Below, piece by piece: positions 1 through 7,118 of a stretch of DNA of 18,764 bases. The stretch covers positions 1 through 18,764 of the forward strand of contig JACMJD010000604.1 of NCBI GenBank assembly GCA_014380825.1. Direction: 5' to 3'. Position 1 is the stretch's first letter, and every line of letters starts with the position of its first letter. Made by a program: the position numbers and the translations under genes. The DNA is from Phycisphaerae bacterium (GTDB taxonomy: Bacteria > Planctomycetota > Phycisphaerae > Tepidisphaerales > Tepidisphaeraceae). Under the pieces are notes generated by a model that had not been told where the DNA came from, searched no databases, and was given only the letters and a program-made list of their open reading frames with translations.

Positions 1-2910
1 GCCGATCTGGAAAAGATCCGCTCGATCACCGAGATCGAGGACAACCATTTCAAGTCCTGCACCCTCGACACGACCTTCGCCGCCGATCAGGGCGCGGCCG
101 GGCTTGAGCCGTCCTTGAAGCAATTGCAGGCGGACGCGGAAGCCGCCGTGCGCGACGGCTTCAACATCATCATCCTGTCCGACCGCAAGGTCAGTGCGCA
201 GCGCATTCCGATCCCGGCTCTGCTCGCCTGCGCGGCCGTGCATCATCATCTGATCCGCGAAGGCTCGCGCTCGAACTGCGGGCTGGTCATCGAGACGGGC
301 GAGGCGCGCGAGGCGCACCACTTCTGTTTACTCATCGGCTACGGCGCCGGTGCCGTGAATCCTTATCTCGCGTTCGAGACAATCGCCGATCTGCACAAAC
401 AAGGTGTTCTTCCGGAGGAATTGGCGCTCAAGGATGCGAAAAAGAACTACATCAAGGCCGCGAACAAGGCGATCCTGAAAGTCGCCTCGAAGATGGGGAT
501 CAGCACGATCCAATCGTATCGCGGCGCACAAATCTTCGAAGCGATCGGCCTCAGCGACGAGATCATCGAACTCTACTTCACGAAGACCGCCAGCCGGATC
601 AAAGGTATCGGCATGGACGTGATCGCGCGCGAATGTCTGATGCGACACCGTCGCGGATTTCCGCCGATCGCGGTAGACGGCGACGTGCTCGCGACCGGCG
701 GAAACTATCAGTGGCGACGCGATGGCGAATATCACTCGTGGAACCCGGACACCGTCGCCAAGATGCAGCATGCCGTGCGCGTGGAGAGTTACGCGACGTT
801 CAAGGATTACACGAAGCTGGTCAACGATGAGGCGCTCCATCGCTGTACGATCCGGGGGTTGCTTCAGCTCAAGAAAACTGGTTCCGCCGCTTTGCGGCTT
901 AGCGAAGTCGAACCCGCGAAAGAAATCGTCAAGCGCTTCGTCACCGGCGCGATGAGCTTCGGCTCGATCAGCAAGGAAGCCCACGAAAACCTGGCGATCG
1001 CGATGAACCGCATCGGCGCCAAGAGCAACACCGGTGAAGGCGGTGAAGATCCCGAGCGTTTCAAACCCGATGAGAATGGTGATTCACGTCGCAGCGCGAT
1101 CAAGCAAGTCGCTTCGGCCCGCTTTGGCGTGACGACGGAATATCTTGTCAACGCAAACGAGCTTCAGATCAAGATGGCGCAGGGCGCCAAGCCCGGTGAA
1201 GGCGGGGCGCTGAGCGGTGCGAAGGTTGATGAATACATCGCCAAAGTTCGCCACAGCACGCCGGGCGTGGGTTTGATTTCGCCGCCGCCGCATCACGATA
1301 TTTATTCGATCGAGGATTTGTCGCAGCTCATTCACGATCTGAAGAATGTGAACCCCGATGCGCGAATCAGCGTGAAGCTCGTGAGCGAAGTCGGCGTCGG
1401 CACCATCGCGGCCGGCGTTGTCAAAGCGAAAGCTGATCACGTGCTGATCAGCGGCGACGGCGGTGGCACGGGCAATGCGCCACTTACTTCCGTCAAACAC
1501 GCCGGCATTCCGTGGGAACTGGGCCTGGCCGAGACGCAGCAGGTGCTGGTGATGAACGACCTGCGTGGCCGCGTGACGCTTCAGTGCGATGGGCAGATCA
1601 AAACCGGGCGGGACGTCGCGATTGCCATGCTGTTGGGCGCCGAAGAGTGCGGCTTCAGCACCGGCCCGCTGATCGCATCCGGCTGCATCATGATGCGCGT
1701 GTGTCATCTGAACACCTGTCCGGTCGGCATCGCGACGCAGGATCCGGAGCTGCGGAAGAAGTTCGCGGGCAAGCCAGAACACGTCATCAATTTCTTTTTC
1801 TTCATCGCCGAAGAGCTCCGAGAGATCATGGCCGAGATGGGTTTCCGAACCGTCGACGAGATGGTCGGCCGGGTCGATCTGCTGGAGTTCGCGGATGTGT
1901 CGGAACATTGGAAAGCGAAACATCTGGACCTGTCCGTCATCCTGCATCAGCCCGAAATGCGGCCGGGCGCGTCGCTGCGGAAGATCGCCGATCAGGATCA
2001 TGGGCTGGATCGCGCGATCGACAACACGCTGATCGAACTGGCCGAAGGCGCGCTCGAGAACGGCGAATCGGTGAGCTGGCAGTTGCCGATCAAGAACATC
2101 AATCGCTCGGTGGGCACGATGCTTTCCGGTCACATCGCCAAACGATTCGGCGACGAAGGCCTGCCCACCGACACGATCACATTCAAATTCTCCGGCTCGG
2201 CCGGCCAGAGCTTCGGCGCATTCCTGGCGCGCGGCGTCACGCTGCTCTTGGAAGGCGACGCGAACGATCACGTCGGCAAGGGTCTGTCCGGCGGGACGAT
2301 CGCGATCTATCCGCCGAAGAGTTCGAAGTTCAACGCTGAAGAAAACGTGATCGCCGGCAACGTGATCGGCTACGGCGCCAGCGCTGGCGAACTGTACATC
2401 CGCGGCGCGGTGGGTGAGCGATTCTGCGTGCGAAACAGCGGCGCCAGCGCCGTCGTCGAAGGCGTCGGCGATCACGGCTGCGAATATATGACCGGCGGGC
2501 GAGTGGTTGTGATCGGACCAACCGGTCGCAACTTCGCCGCCGGCATGAGCGGCGGAATCGCGTATGTGTACGACGAGGCGAAAGAGTTCGAAAAGCTGTG
2601 CAACCTCAGCATGGTCGAACTCGAAACGATCGACGCGATCGACGATGCGTTCACGATCAAGCGGCTGCTCGAGACTCATCTGAAGCTGACGGGATCGACG
2701 CGAGCGAAGGCGATCCTCGACGACTGGGAAAACTCGTCGCGGCGGTTCGTCAAGGTGATGCCGACGGATTATCGCCGTGTGCTTCAAGAGCAGGCGAAGC
2801 AGTCTCAAGCTCGACAGGCGAAACCTCGCAGCCCCGTCATCCTGAGCGTACTCGCGAACGATCTGGCTCCACATGCGATGCAAGATCCTTCGCGGGTACG
2901 CTCAGGATGA
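1..2910 (+). CDS. gltB: Glutamate synthase large (alpha) subunit, 5'-truncated by window edge
   Basis: Makes glutamate from glutamine and 2-oxoglutarate with electrons delivered by the GltD subunit; cytosolic, the GOGAT half of GS-GOGAT. The frame is open from base 1, so the N-terminal glutaminase domain lies outside the window; 969 residues are visible. In order: the end of the central domain, then the FMN-binding synthase domain ([12 protein letters not shown] near window residue 343, [30 protein letters not shown]), a 3Fe-4S cluster motif [15 protein letters not shown] near residue 562 (Cys-x5-Cys-x4-Cys), and the GXGXG beta-helix domain from about residue 725 to 860. After the usual end ([10 protein letters not shown]) the protein runs on for about 40 residues, most of the tail being encoded by a palindromic repeat that also supplies the stop codon. 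gltD follows after 24 bp. Identity is certain; the true start is not visible. Confidence 0.97.
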   Translation, partial: ADLEKIRSITEIEDNHFKSCTLDTTFAADQGAAGLEPSLKQLQADAEAAVRDGFNIIILSDRKVSAQRIPIPALLACAAVHHHLIREGSRSNCGLVIETGEAREAHHFCLLIGYGAGAVNPYLAFETIADLHKQGVLPEELALKDAKKNYIKAANKAILKVASKMGISTIQSYRGAQIFEAIGLSDEIIELYFTKTASRIKGIGMDVIARECLMRHRRGFPPIAVDGDVLATGGNYQWRRDGEYHSWNPDTVAKMQHAVRVESYATFKDYTKLVNDEALHRCTIRGLLQLKKTGSAALRLSEVEPAKEIVKRFVTGAMSFGSISKEAHENLAIAMNRIGAKSNTGEGGEDPERFKPDENGDSRRSAIKQVASARFGVTTEYLVNANELQIKMAQGAKPGEGGALSGAKVDEYIAKVRHSTPGVGLISPPPHHDIYSIEDLSQLIHDLKNVNPDARISVKLVSEVGVGTIAAGVVKAKADHVLISGDGGGTGNAPLTSVKHAGIPWELGLAETQQVLVMNDLRGRVTLQCDGQIKTGRDVAIAMLLGAEECGFSTGPLIASGCIMMRVCHLNTCPVGIATQDPELRKKFAGKPEHVINFFFFIAEELREIMAEMGFRTVDEMVGRVDLLEFADVSEHWKAKHLDLSVILHQPEMRPGASLRKIADQDHGLDRAIDNTLIELAEGALENGESVSWQLPIKNINRSVGTMLSGHIAKRFGDEGLPTDTITFKFSGSAGQSFGAFLARGVTLLLEGDANDHVGKGLSGGTIAIYPPKSSKFNAEENVIAGNVIGYGASAGELYIRGAVGERFCVRNSGASAVVEGVGDHGCEYMTGGRVVVIGPTGRNFAAGMSGGIAYVYDEAKEFEKLCNLSMVELETIDAIDDAFTIKRLLETHLKLTGSTRAKAILDDWENSSRRFVKVMPTDYRRVLQEQAKQSQARQAKPRSPVILSVLANDLAPHAMQDPSRVRSG

Positions 2911-2911
2911 C
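2836..2911. repeat. Palindromic repeat A, copy 1 (inside gltB 3' end)
   Basis: Two 29-nt arms (2836-2864 and 2883-2911) are inverted copies with 27 of 29 positions paired, separated by an 18-nt loop. The arms begin GTCATCCTGAGCGTAC and end ...GATCT at the loop. A second copy with the same architecture and the same 18-nt loop length lies at 9849-9932. Both are followed by nearly the same bases (AGTTGYTCTGA) beyond the right arm. This copy is translated as the C-terminal tail of GltB and its right arm contains the TGA stop (2908-2910). No transposase is nearby; it looks like a non-autonomous REP/MITE-like element. Confidence 0.85.
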
Positions 2912-2934
2912 AGTTGTTCTGATGGATGACGATC

Positions 2935-4407
2935 ATGGGTAAGCCCACCGGTTTCAAAGAATTCGCCCGCGAGCTGCCGATGCGTCGGCCGATTGAGCTG
3001 CGCGTGTTGGATTGGAAGGAGATCTATCTCGACTTCACGCCGACCGCGTTGCAGAAGCAGGGCGCTCGGTGCATGGATTGCGGCGTGCCGTTCTGCAACA
3101 ACGGTTGTCCGTTGGGCAACATCATTCCCGATTGGAACGATCTCGTTTATCGCGGCCGATGGCGCGACGCGATCGACATGCTGCACAAGACCAACAATTT
3201 CCCCGAATTCACCGGGCGAATCTGTCCCGCGCCGTGCGAGGAAGCGTGCGTGCTCGGCATCAACGAGAAGCCGGTCACGATCAAGAACATCGAGCTGAAC
3301 ATCGTCGATCACGCGTTCGCTAACGGCTGGATCAGAGCGCACCCGCCAGAATCGCGAACCGGAAAACGCGTGGCCGTCATCGGTTCCGGACCAGCGGGCT
3401 TGGCGTGCGCGGCGCAGTTGAACAAGGCGGGACATCGCGTCACCGTCTTCGAACGGGCCGATCGCATCGGCGGATTGCTCACGTACGGCATTCCGGAATT
3501 CAAGCTCGAAAAGCGCATTGTCGATCGACGCGTCGATCTGCTCCGGGCCGAGGGAATCACGTTCATCATCAACGCGAACGTTGGCACGAGCGTGTCGGTC
3601 GACGATTTGCGCGCCGATTTCGACGCGATCGTCCTGTGCGGCGGCGCGACCAACGCACGCGAGCTGATCGTGCCCGGCCGCGAGCTGCGCGGAATCCATC
3701 TGGCGATGGATTATCTGCCGCAGGCGAATCGCGCGGCGCTCGGTGAATCGGTCGCCGATCAGATCACTGCGAAGGACAAGCACGTCCTGATCCTCGGCGG
3801 CGGCGACACCGGCGCGGATTGTCTCGGCACAGCGCTGCGACAAGGCGCGAAAACCGTGCGGCAGTTCGAGCTGCTCCCGCGTCCGCCCGAATCTCGCGGC
3901 CCCGGCGTCGCGCCGTGGCCCAACTGGCCGATGACGTTGCGCACGAGCGCCGCGCACGAAGAAGGCGAAGTGCGCTGCACGAATCATCGCGACTGGTCGA
4001 TCAGCACGAAACGATTCCGTGGTGAAGCTGGAGTCGTAACGAAGCTTCACGGCGTGCGTTTGGAATGGACGAACGATCCAGCCACTGGTCGCGCCACGAT
4101 GACTGAAATCGCCGGCAGCGATTTCGAAATGGATTGCGATCTGTGCCTGCTCGCGATGGGCTTCCTCGGTCCCGAAGCGCGCGACAACAGCCCGATCAAA
4201 CAGCTCAACCTCAAGCTCGACGCGCGCGGAAACGTCATTACCGGCCCGAACTACATGACCAGCGAGCCCGGCGTCTTCTCCGCCGGCGACATGCGGCGTG
4301 GCCAGAGCCTCGTCGTCTGGGCGATCAGCGAAGGCCGCTGCGCCGCCGCGGGGGTGGATGCGTTCCTGATGGGATCAACGGACTTGCCGACGCTTAAGCT
4401 CTTTTGA
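2935..4407 (+). CDS. gltD: Glutamate synthase small (beta) subunit, NADPH-dependent
   Basis: FAD- and iron-sulfur-containing subunit that takes electrons from NADPH and passes them to GltB. The N-terminal ferredoxin-like part carries two cysteine clusters ([14 protein letters not shown] near residue 46 and CPAPCEEAC near residue 98). An FAD-binding Rossmann motif follows ([16 protein letters not shown], near residue 146) and then an NADPH-binding Rossmann motif ([13 protein letters not shown], near residue 284). The C-terminal [19 protein letters not shown] is the usual second FAD contact. I chose ATG 2935 ([10 protein letters not shown], matching the usual GltD N-terminus); an in-frame ATG three codons upstream (2926) is also possible. 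Length of 490 residues is normal. It directly follows gltB, almost certainly co-transcribed. The stop codon abuts palindromic repeat B. Confidence 0.96.
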   Translation: MGKPTGFKEFARELPMRRPIELRVLDWKEIYLDFTPTALQKQGARCMDCGVPFCNNGCPLGNIIPDWNDLVYRGRWRDAIDMLHKTNNFPEFTGRICPAPCEEACVLGINEKPVTIKNIELNIVDHAFANGWIRAHPPESRTGKRVAVIGSGPAGLACAAQLNKAGHRVTVFERADRIGGLLTYGIPEFKLEKRIVDRRVDLLRAEGITFIINANVGTSVSVDDLRADFDAIVLCGGATNARELIVPGRELRGIHLAMDYLPQANRAALGESVADQITAKDKHVLILGGGDTGADCLGTALRQGAKTVRQFELLPRPPESRGPGVAPWPNWPMTLRTSAAHEEGEVRCTNHRDWSISTKRFRGEAGVVTKLHGVRLEWTNDPATGRATMTEIAGSDFEMDCDLCLLAMGFLGPEARDNSPIKQLNLKLDARGNVITGPNYMTSEPGVFSAGDMRRGQSLVVWAISEGRCAAAGVDAFLMGSTDLPTLKLF

Positions 4408-4480
4408 CGTGGCATGGGCGTCTCGCCCGTGCGCTTTCGGCTCGCGCCGCAGGTGCACGGGCGAGACGCCCACGCCCCGT
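4407..4480. repeat. Palindromic repeat B, copy 1 (between gltD and glnB)
   Basis: Left arm 4407-4432 and right arm 4455-4480 are inverted copies with 24 of 26 positions paired; the core is GGGCGTCTCGCCCGTGC. The inner 22 nt are themselves imperfectly palindromic. A second copy lies at 11926-11997. The element starts at the last base of the gltD stop codon and ends 5 bp before the glnB stop codon, so it fills the whole gap between these convergent genes. It could fold as a hairpin in both transcripts, but there is no U-run next to it, so it is not a standard intrinsic terminator. Confidence 0.85.
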
Positions 4481-4485
4481 GAGAG

Positions 4486-4839
4486 TCACGGTCCGATCGC
4501 GCTGCCACCGCGCTCGCCGGTGCGGATTCGCACGCAGTCGTCGAGTGGAAGTACGAAGATTTTTCCGTCGCCGACAGATCCGGTCTCGCCGGTGCGGGCC
4601 GTGTGAACGATCGCCTCGATCGTCGGCTCGACGAATGCATCGTTCACGGCGATTTCCAGTTTCACCTTCGGCAGCAGTCGCACTTCGAATTCTGAACCGC
4701 GATAGGTCTCGGTGTAGCCGCGCTGTCGGCCGCAGCCTCGGACGTCGGTGACGGTCATCAGAAACACGTCGCGCTCCGAGAGCGCCGTCTGCACCGCCGC
4801 CAGTTTTTCCGGGCGGATGATTGCGATGATCAACTTCAT
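4486..4839 (-). CDS. glnB: Nitrogen regulatory protein PII
   Basis: Trimeric signalling protein that binds ATP/ADP and 2-oxoglutarate and controls partners such as Amt. Recognised by the N-terminus [13 protein letters not shown], the T-loop region [24 protein letters not shown], and the C-terminal [20 protein letters not shown]. Length of 117 residues is close to normal (about 112). Two oddities: residue 51, the Tyr uridylylated by GlnD in enterobacteria, is Phe, while Ser49 (the phosphorylation site of cyanobacterial PII) is present; and the B-loop reads [10 protein letters not shown], about three residues longer than E. coli TGKIGDG. It lies 60 bp downstream of amt on the same strand, the common amt-PII pairing. 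The Shine-Dalgarno-like GAGAGGA sits rather far (about 13 nt) upstream. glnK is an equally fair symbol given the amt linkage. Confidence 0.95.
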   Translation of the reverse strand: MKLIIAIIRPEKLAAVQTALSERDVFLMTVTDVRGCGRQRGYTETYRGSEFEVRLLPKVKLEIAVNDAFVEPTIEAIVHTARTGETGSVGDGKIFVLPLDDCVRIRTGERGGSAIGP

Positions 4840-4899
4840 GTGCTCGTTTCGGTCCTCTCACTGTCTGGTCCACGCCGATAGCGTGCAACCAAGGCGTTT

Positions 4900-6615
4900 T
4901 CATACGATGGTGGCCGGCGCGTCGACGCGCGTGCGGAAGTTCCGCAGCGCATCGCTGTGCAGGTTTGATCGCAAGAGGCGATCGATGTTCTGGCGGATGA
5001 CTTCCGGCTCGCCGCCGCGGAAGTGAAAGCGATTGCCGGACACAGTGGTCATGAATGGATAGACGCGTTTGAACTCGGGCGTCGGTTGGCCGGCCGGGTC
5101 GCACACGGTTGACCAAGCCTGCGCTAGATCTCTGTGCTCGGTGCCTTCGACGATCACGCTGTAGCGTTTCGCTCCGTCCGATGGGAATCGCGCCACGGCA
5201 ACCGCGGATTCAGGAACCAGCGGACCGCTGGCCGCGTCGTCGAAGTTGTATCCGGCCTCGCCGTGCTGCGTGAGATCCAGGCCGAGACTTTCTTCCTCGG
5301 CCGTCACGCGCAGGCCGACGATCAACTGCGTGAGCTTCAGCAGCACGTACGCGCCGATGGTTGCGAAGACGATCGTCGCGCCGGTGGCGATGAGCTGGTT
5401 GAGAAGTTGCCGGCCATTGCCTTCGATCAGGCCTGATTTGCCGTTGATTTCCGCGACGGCAAACACGCCGGTGAGCACCGCTCCGACGGTTCCGCCCACG
5501 CCATGCACTCCGAACGCGTCGAGTGAATCGTCATAACCGAGCGCGCGTTTCAGACTGGTTGATGCGAGGTAACACGCGATACCGCCGATCAAACCCATCA
5601 GCATTCCCCACATCGGCGTGGTGAATCCGCTGGCGGGTGTGATAACAACCAGACCCGCGACCGCGCCGGAGATTGCACCGAGCACGGTTGGATGTTTCGT
5701 GCGAATCCATTCGACAATCACCCACCCGAGTGCGCCCGCGGCCGCCGCGAAGTGCGTGGCGACGAACGCGTTGCTCGCTAAGCCGCCAGCAGCAAGCGCG
5801 CTGCCGCCGTTGAATCCGAACCAGCCGACCCAGAGCAGCGCTGCGCCGATCACGCTGATCACCACGCTGTGCGGCGGCATCGGTGTCTTGCCGAATCCGA
5901 CGCGCTTGCCTAGCACCAGTGCGCACACCAGCGCTGAAATGCCGGAGCTGATATGAACCACGGTGCCGCCGGCAAAATCAAGCGCGGGAATATTCAGATC
6001 GCCCGGCAGGAACGCGTTGAACAGTCCGCCCTTGCCCCAAACCATGTGGGCCATCGGACAGTAGACGACCAGCAACCACAGCGAGCTGAAGATCGCCATC
6101 GCGCTGAACTTCATCCGCTCGGCGTACGCCCCGCAGATCAGCGCGGGCGTGATAATCGCGAACATCAGTTGATAGACCATGAACGTCGTGTGCGGGATGG
6201 TGCCGGCGTATTCGACCGGCGCGCTGCCGACACCGCGAAGGAAGGCGAATCGCAATCCGCCGATGAACGGGTTGCCGACGTCGAACGCCAGCGAGTAGCC
6301 GACGATCGCCCAGAGGACGCTGACGATGGCCATGAGCATGAAGCTCTGCATCATGGTCGCCAAAACATTTTTTCGCCGGACCAGGCCGCCGTAGAACAGC
6401 GCCAGGGCGGGTCCGGTCATCATCAGGACGAGTGCCGCGCAAGTAAGCATCCAGGCTGTGTCACCGGCGGAGACGTCCTTCACGTCCTTCATTTCCACCG
6501 GCGCAACGGGAGCGGCGAAGGCCGGAGACGTTAGGAAAAGCACGGAAAACAGGCCAAAAACGAGGAAAAAACGATGGTGAGTGCGAGAGCCGTGACCGGC
6601 GGACGAAGCGCGCAT
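4900..6615 (-). CDS. amt: Ammonium transporter (Amt/MEP/Rh family) with C-terminal extension
   Basis: Inner-membrane ammonium channel. Conserved pore features are visible: GPALALFYGGLVRRKN, AYAERMKF, PMAHMVWGKGG (gate Trp), DFAGGTVVHISSG (first pore His), WFGFNGGSAL (gate Phe and Ser), DAFGVHGVGGTVGAVLTG (second pore His), and the cytosolic EEESLGLDLTQHGEAGYNF. An N-terminal signal peptide is clear: HHRFFLVFGLFSVLFL then TSPAFA before APVAPV. The start is at 6615, because GGGAGG lies 6 nt upstream and the signal peptide follows directly; an upstream in-frame ATG (6774) would add 53 charged, Cys-rich residues without membrane character. After the normal Amt end near residue 457 there are about 114 more residues (VARFPSDGAKRYSVIVEG...) that I do not recognise; they are not a PII domain. 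glnB is next downstream, suggesting PII control of the channel. Confidence 0.94.
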   Translation of the reverse strand: MRASSAGHGSRTHHRFFLVFGLFSVLFLTSPAFAAPVAPVEMKDVKDVSAGDTAWMLTCAALVLMMTGPALALFYGGLVRRKNVLATMMQSFMLMAIVSVLWAIVGYSLAFDVGNPFIGGLRFAFLRGVGSAPVEYAGTIPHTTFMVYQLMFAIITPALICGAYAERMKFSAMAIFSSLWLLVVYCPMAHMVWGKGGLFNAFLPGDLNIPALDFAGGTVVHISSGISALVCALVLGKRVGFGKTPMPPHSVVISVIGAALLWVGWFGFNGGSALAAGGLASNAFVATHFAAAAGALGWVIVEWIRTKHPTVLGAISGAVAGLVVITPASGFTTPMWGMLMGLIGGIACYLASTSLKRALGYDDSLDAFGVHGVGGTVGAVLTGVFAVAEINGKSGLIEGNGRQLLNQLIATGATIVFATIGAYVLLKLTQLIVGLRVTAEEESLGLDLTQHGEAGYNFDDAASGPLVPESAVAVARFPSDGAKRYSVIVEGTEHRDLAQAWSTVCDPAGQPTPEFKRVYPFMTTVSGNRFHFRGGEPEVIRQNIDRLLRSNLHSDALRNFRTRVDAPATIV

Positions 6616-6649
6616 TCGAGACCTCCCAATGGCCCCGCATGACCCGTTT

Positions 6650-6665
6650 AACAAATTGAGTGCCG
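6650..6665 (-). promoter_or_regulatory. Candidate sigma54-type promoter for amt-glnB
   Basis: Read on the - strand the site is CGGCACTCAATTTGTT, matching the -24/-12 pattern TGGCAC-N5-TTGC except for the first T and for GT in place of GC at -12. It would start transcription about 25 nt before the amt ATG, leaving room for the GGGAGG ribosome site. amt genes are often sigma54-dependent in other bacteria. The -12 mismatch is at a strongly conserved base, so this is tentative. The rest of 6616-6788 shows no other clear element. Confidence 0.3.
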
Positions 6666-6788
6666 ATGACCCGCGAGGCGGTTTGAGGCAGATTTGGTGC
6701 ACATTCGGCAGACATTGGGGTCTCGACCGCTCACGAAATGGGCAGTGAAAAGGAGGCCTGAAAGTGTGCGCCAAAATTGAATTTGTTG

Positions 6789-6818
6789 TTGACCGCGCCG
6801 GGTCGCGATCGATATAAG
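6789..6818 (+). promoter_or_regulatory. Sigma70-like promoter of the ilv-leu operon
   Basis: TTGACC (6789-6794) and TATAAG (6813-6818) are separated by 18 bp, each one base from consensus. A transcript starting near 6825 would have about 70 nt before the leader ORF. A 7-bp hairpin (CAGCCGA/TCGGCTG, 6829-6847) would lie near the 5' end of the RNA. It is correctly placed and oriented to drive the leader peptide, attenuator and ilvD. Confidence 0.65.
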
Positions 6819-6893
6819 CCTTGAGTCGCAGCCGAATGTGTCGGCTGTCCGTACCGACTTGTGTCGAGTCGAGCTTCCGAAGACTGGGCCGAA

Positions 6894-7040
6894 ATGAACA
6901 GCATCGCGAACAACTTTTCGCTGATCGCCAACACCCAGCCGAATGGTCAGTTGGGGCTCGTACTCGTATCGCTTATTACCCTTATTGGGCTGCTTCTTAG
7001 CAGCTCAAACGGTGCTGGCCTGGTGCGGGTGAAGAGTTAG
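6894..7040 (+). CDS. Branched-chain-rich leader peptide of the ilv-leu attenuator (ilvL-like)
   Basis: A 48-codon ORF from ATG 6894 to TAG 7038-7040. It begins MNSIANNFSLIANTQ; residues 20-35 are LGLVLVSLITLIGLLL (12 of 16 Leu/Val/Ile), and the whole peptide has 10 Leu, 4 Val and 4 Ile. The run uses CTC, GTA, CTT and ATT codons heavily, whereas ilvD downstream mainly uses CTG/GTG/GTC/ATC. Its last sense codons (CTG GTG CGG GTG) contain the antiterminator arm, and a terminator follows. By analogy with enterobacterial ilvL, its role would be to sense charged Leu/Ile/Val tRNAs through ribosome stalling, not to act as a protein. The hydrophobic stretch could be mistaken for a small membrane protein, but the RNA structures downstream argue for the leader role. 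A small hairpin (GGGCTGCT/AGCAGCTC, 6987-7006) overlaps the Leu codons. The Shine-Dalgarno is weak. Confidence 0.8.
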   Translation: MNSIANNFSLIANTQPNGQLGLVLVSLITLIGLLLSSSNGAGLVRVKS

Positions 7041-7080
7041 ACGACGAAACACCCAATGAAACGAACCAAGGCCCGCACCA
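7021..7080 (+). promoter_or_regulatory. Antiterminator of the ilv-leu attenuator
   Basis: TGGTGCGGG (7021-7029), inside the final codons of the leader ORF, is perfectly complementary to CCCGCACCA (7072-7080), which is the 5' arm of the terminator. The leader segment and the terminator 3' arm (GGTGCGGG at 7022-7029 and 7084-7091) are thus direct repeats competing for one strand. A ribosome finishing at TAG 7038 would cover 7021-7029 and allow termination; one stalled on the codons at 6951-6998 would leave it free to pair and prevent termination. The mechanism is inferred; the complementarity is read directly. Confidence 0.75.
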
Positions 7081-7101
7081 CGAGGTGCGGGCTTTTTCTT
7101 T
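7068..7101 (+). terminator. Attenuator terminator upstream of ilvD
   Basis: GCCCGCACC (7071-7079), loop ACGA, GGTGCGGGC (7084-7092) form a perfect 9-bp GC-rich stem, extendable by three A-U/G-U pairs from AAG (7068-7070). It is followed by the U-rich run TTTTTCTTT (7093-7101). It lies between the leader peptide stop codon and the ilvD start, with no other gene to terminate, so it must act on the leader RNA. Confidence 0.9.
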
Positions 7102-7118
7102 ATGCCGAAGGCTCGCGA

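Noticed and set aside
1084..2883. 599-codon open frame on the - strand across gltB
   Set aside because: It lies fully opposite gltB, which has all its cofactor motifs; the translation has no recognisable domain and is rich in His/Arg/Asp as expected for an antisense shadow of a high-GC gene.
2902..4050. 382-codon - strand open frame opposite gltD
   Set aside because: Same reason: antisense shadow of a well-supported gene, no family motif and no ribosome site.
4407..4480. Repeat B copy 1 as a bidirectional intrinsic terminator
   Set aside because: Strong stem but no U-run on either side; factor-dependent termination or 3'-end protection remains possible.
6616..6774. N-terminal extension of amt to ATG 6774
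   Set aside because: The extra 53 residues are non-membrane and come before a clear signal peptide; ATG 6615 has GGGAGG immediately upstream.
7056..7118. ATG 7056 as the start of ilvD
   Set aside because: It lies between the leader stop codon and the attenuator terminator, would translate through the hairpin and U-run, and adds 21 residues absent from the family. GTG 7119 has a ribosome site and gives the normal length.
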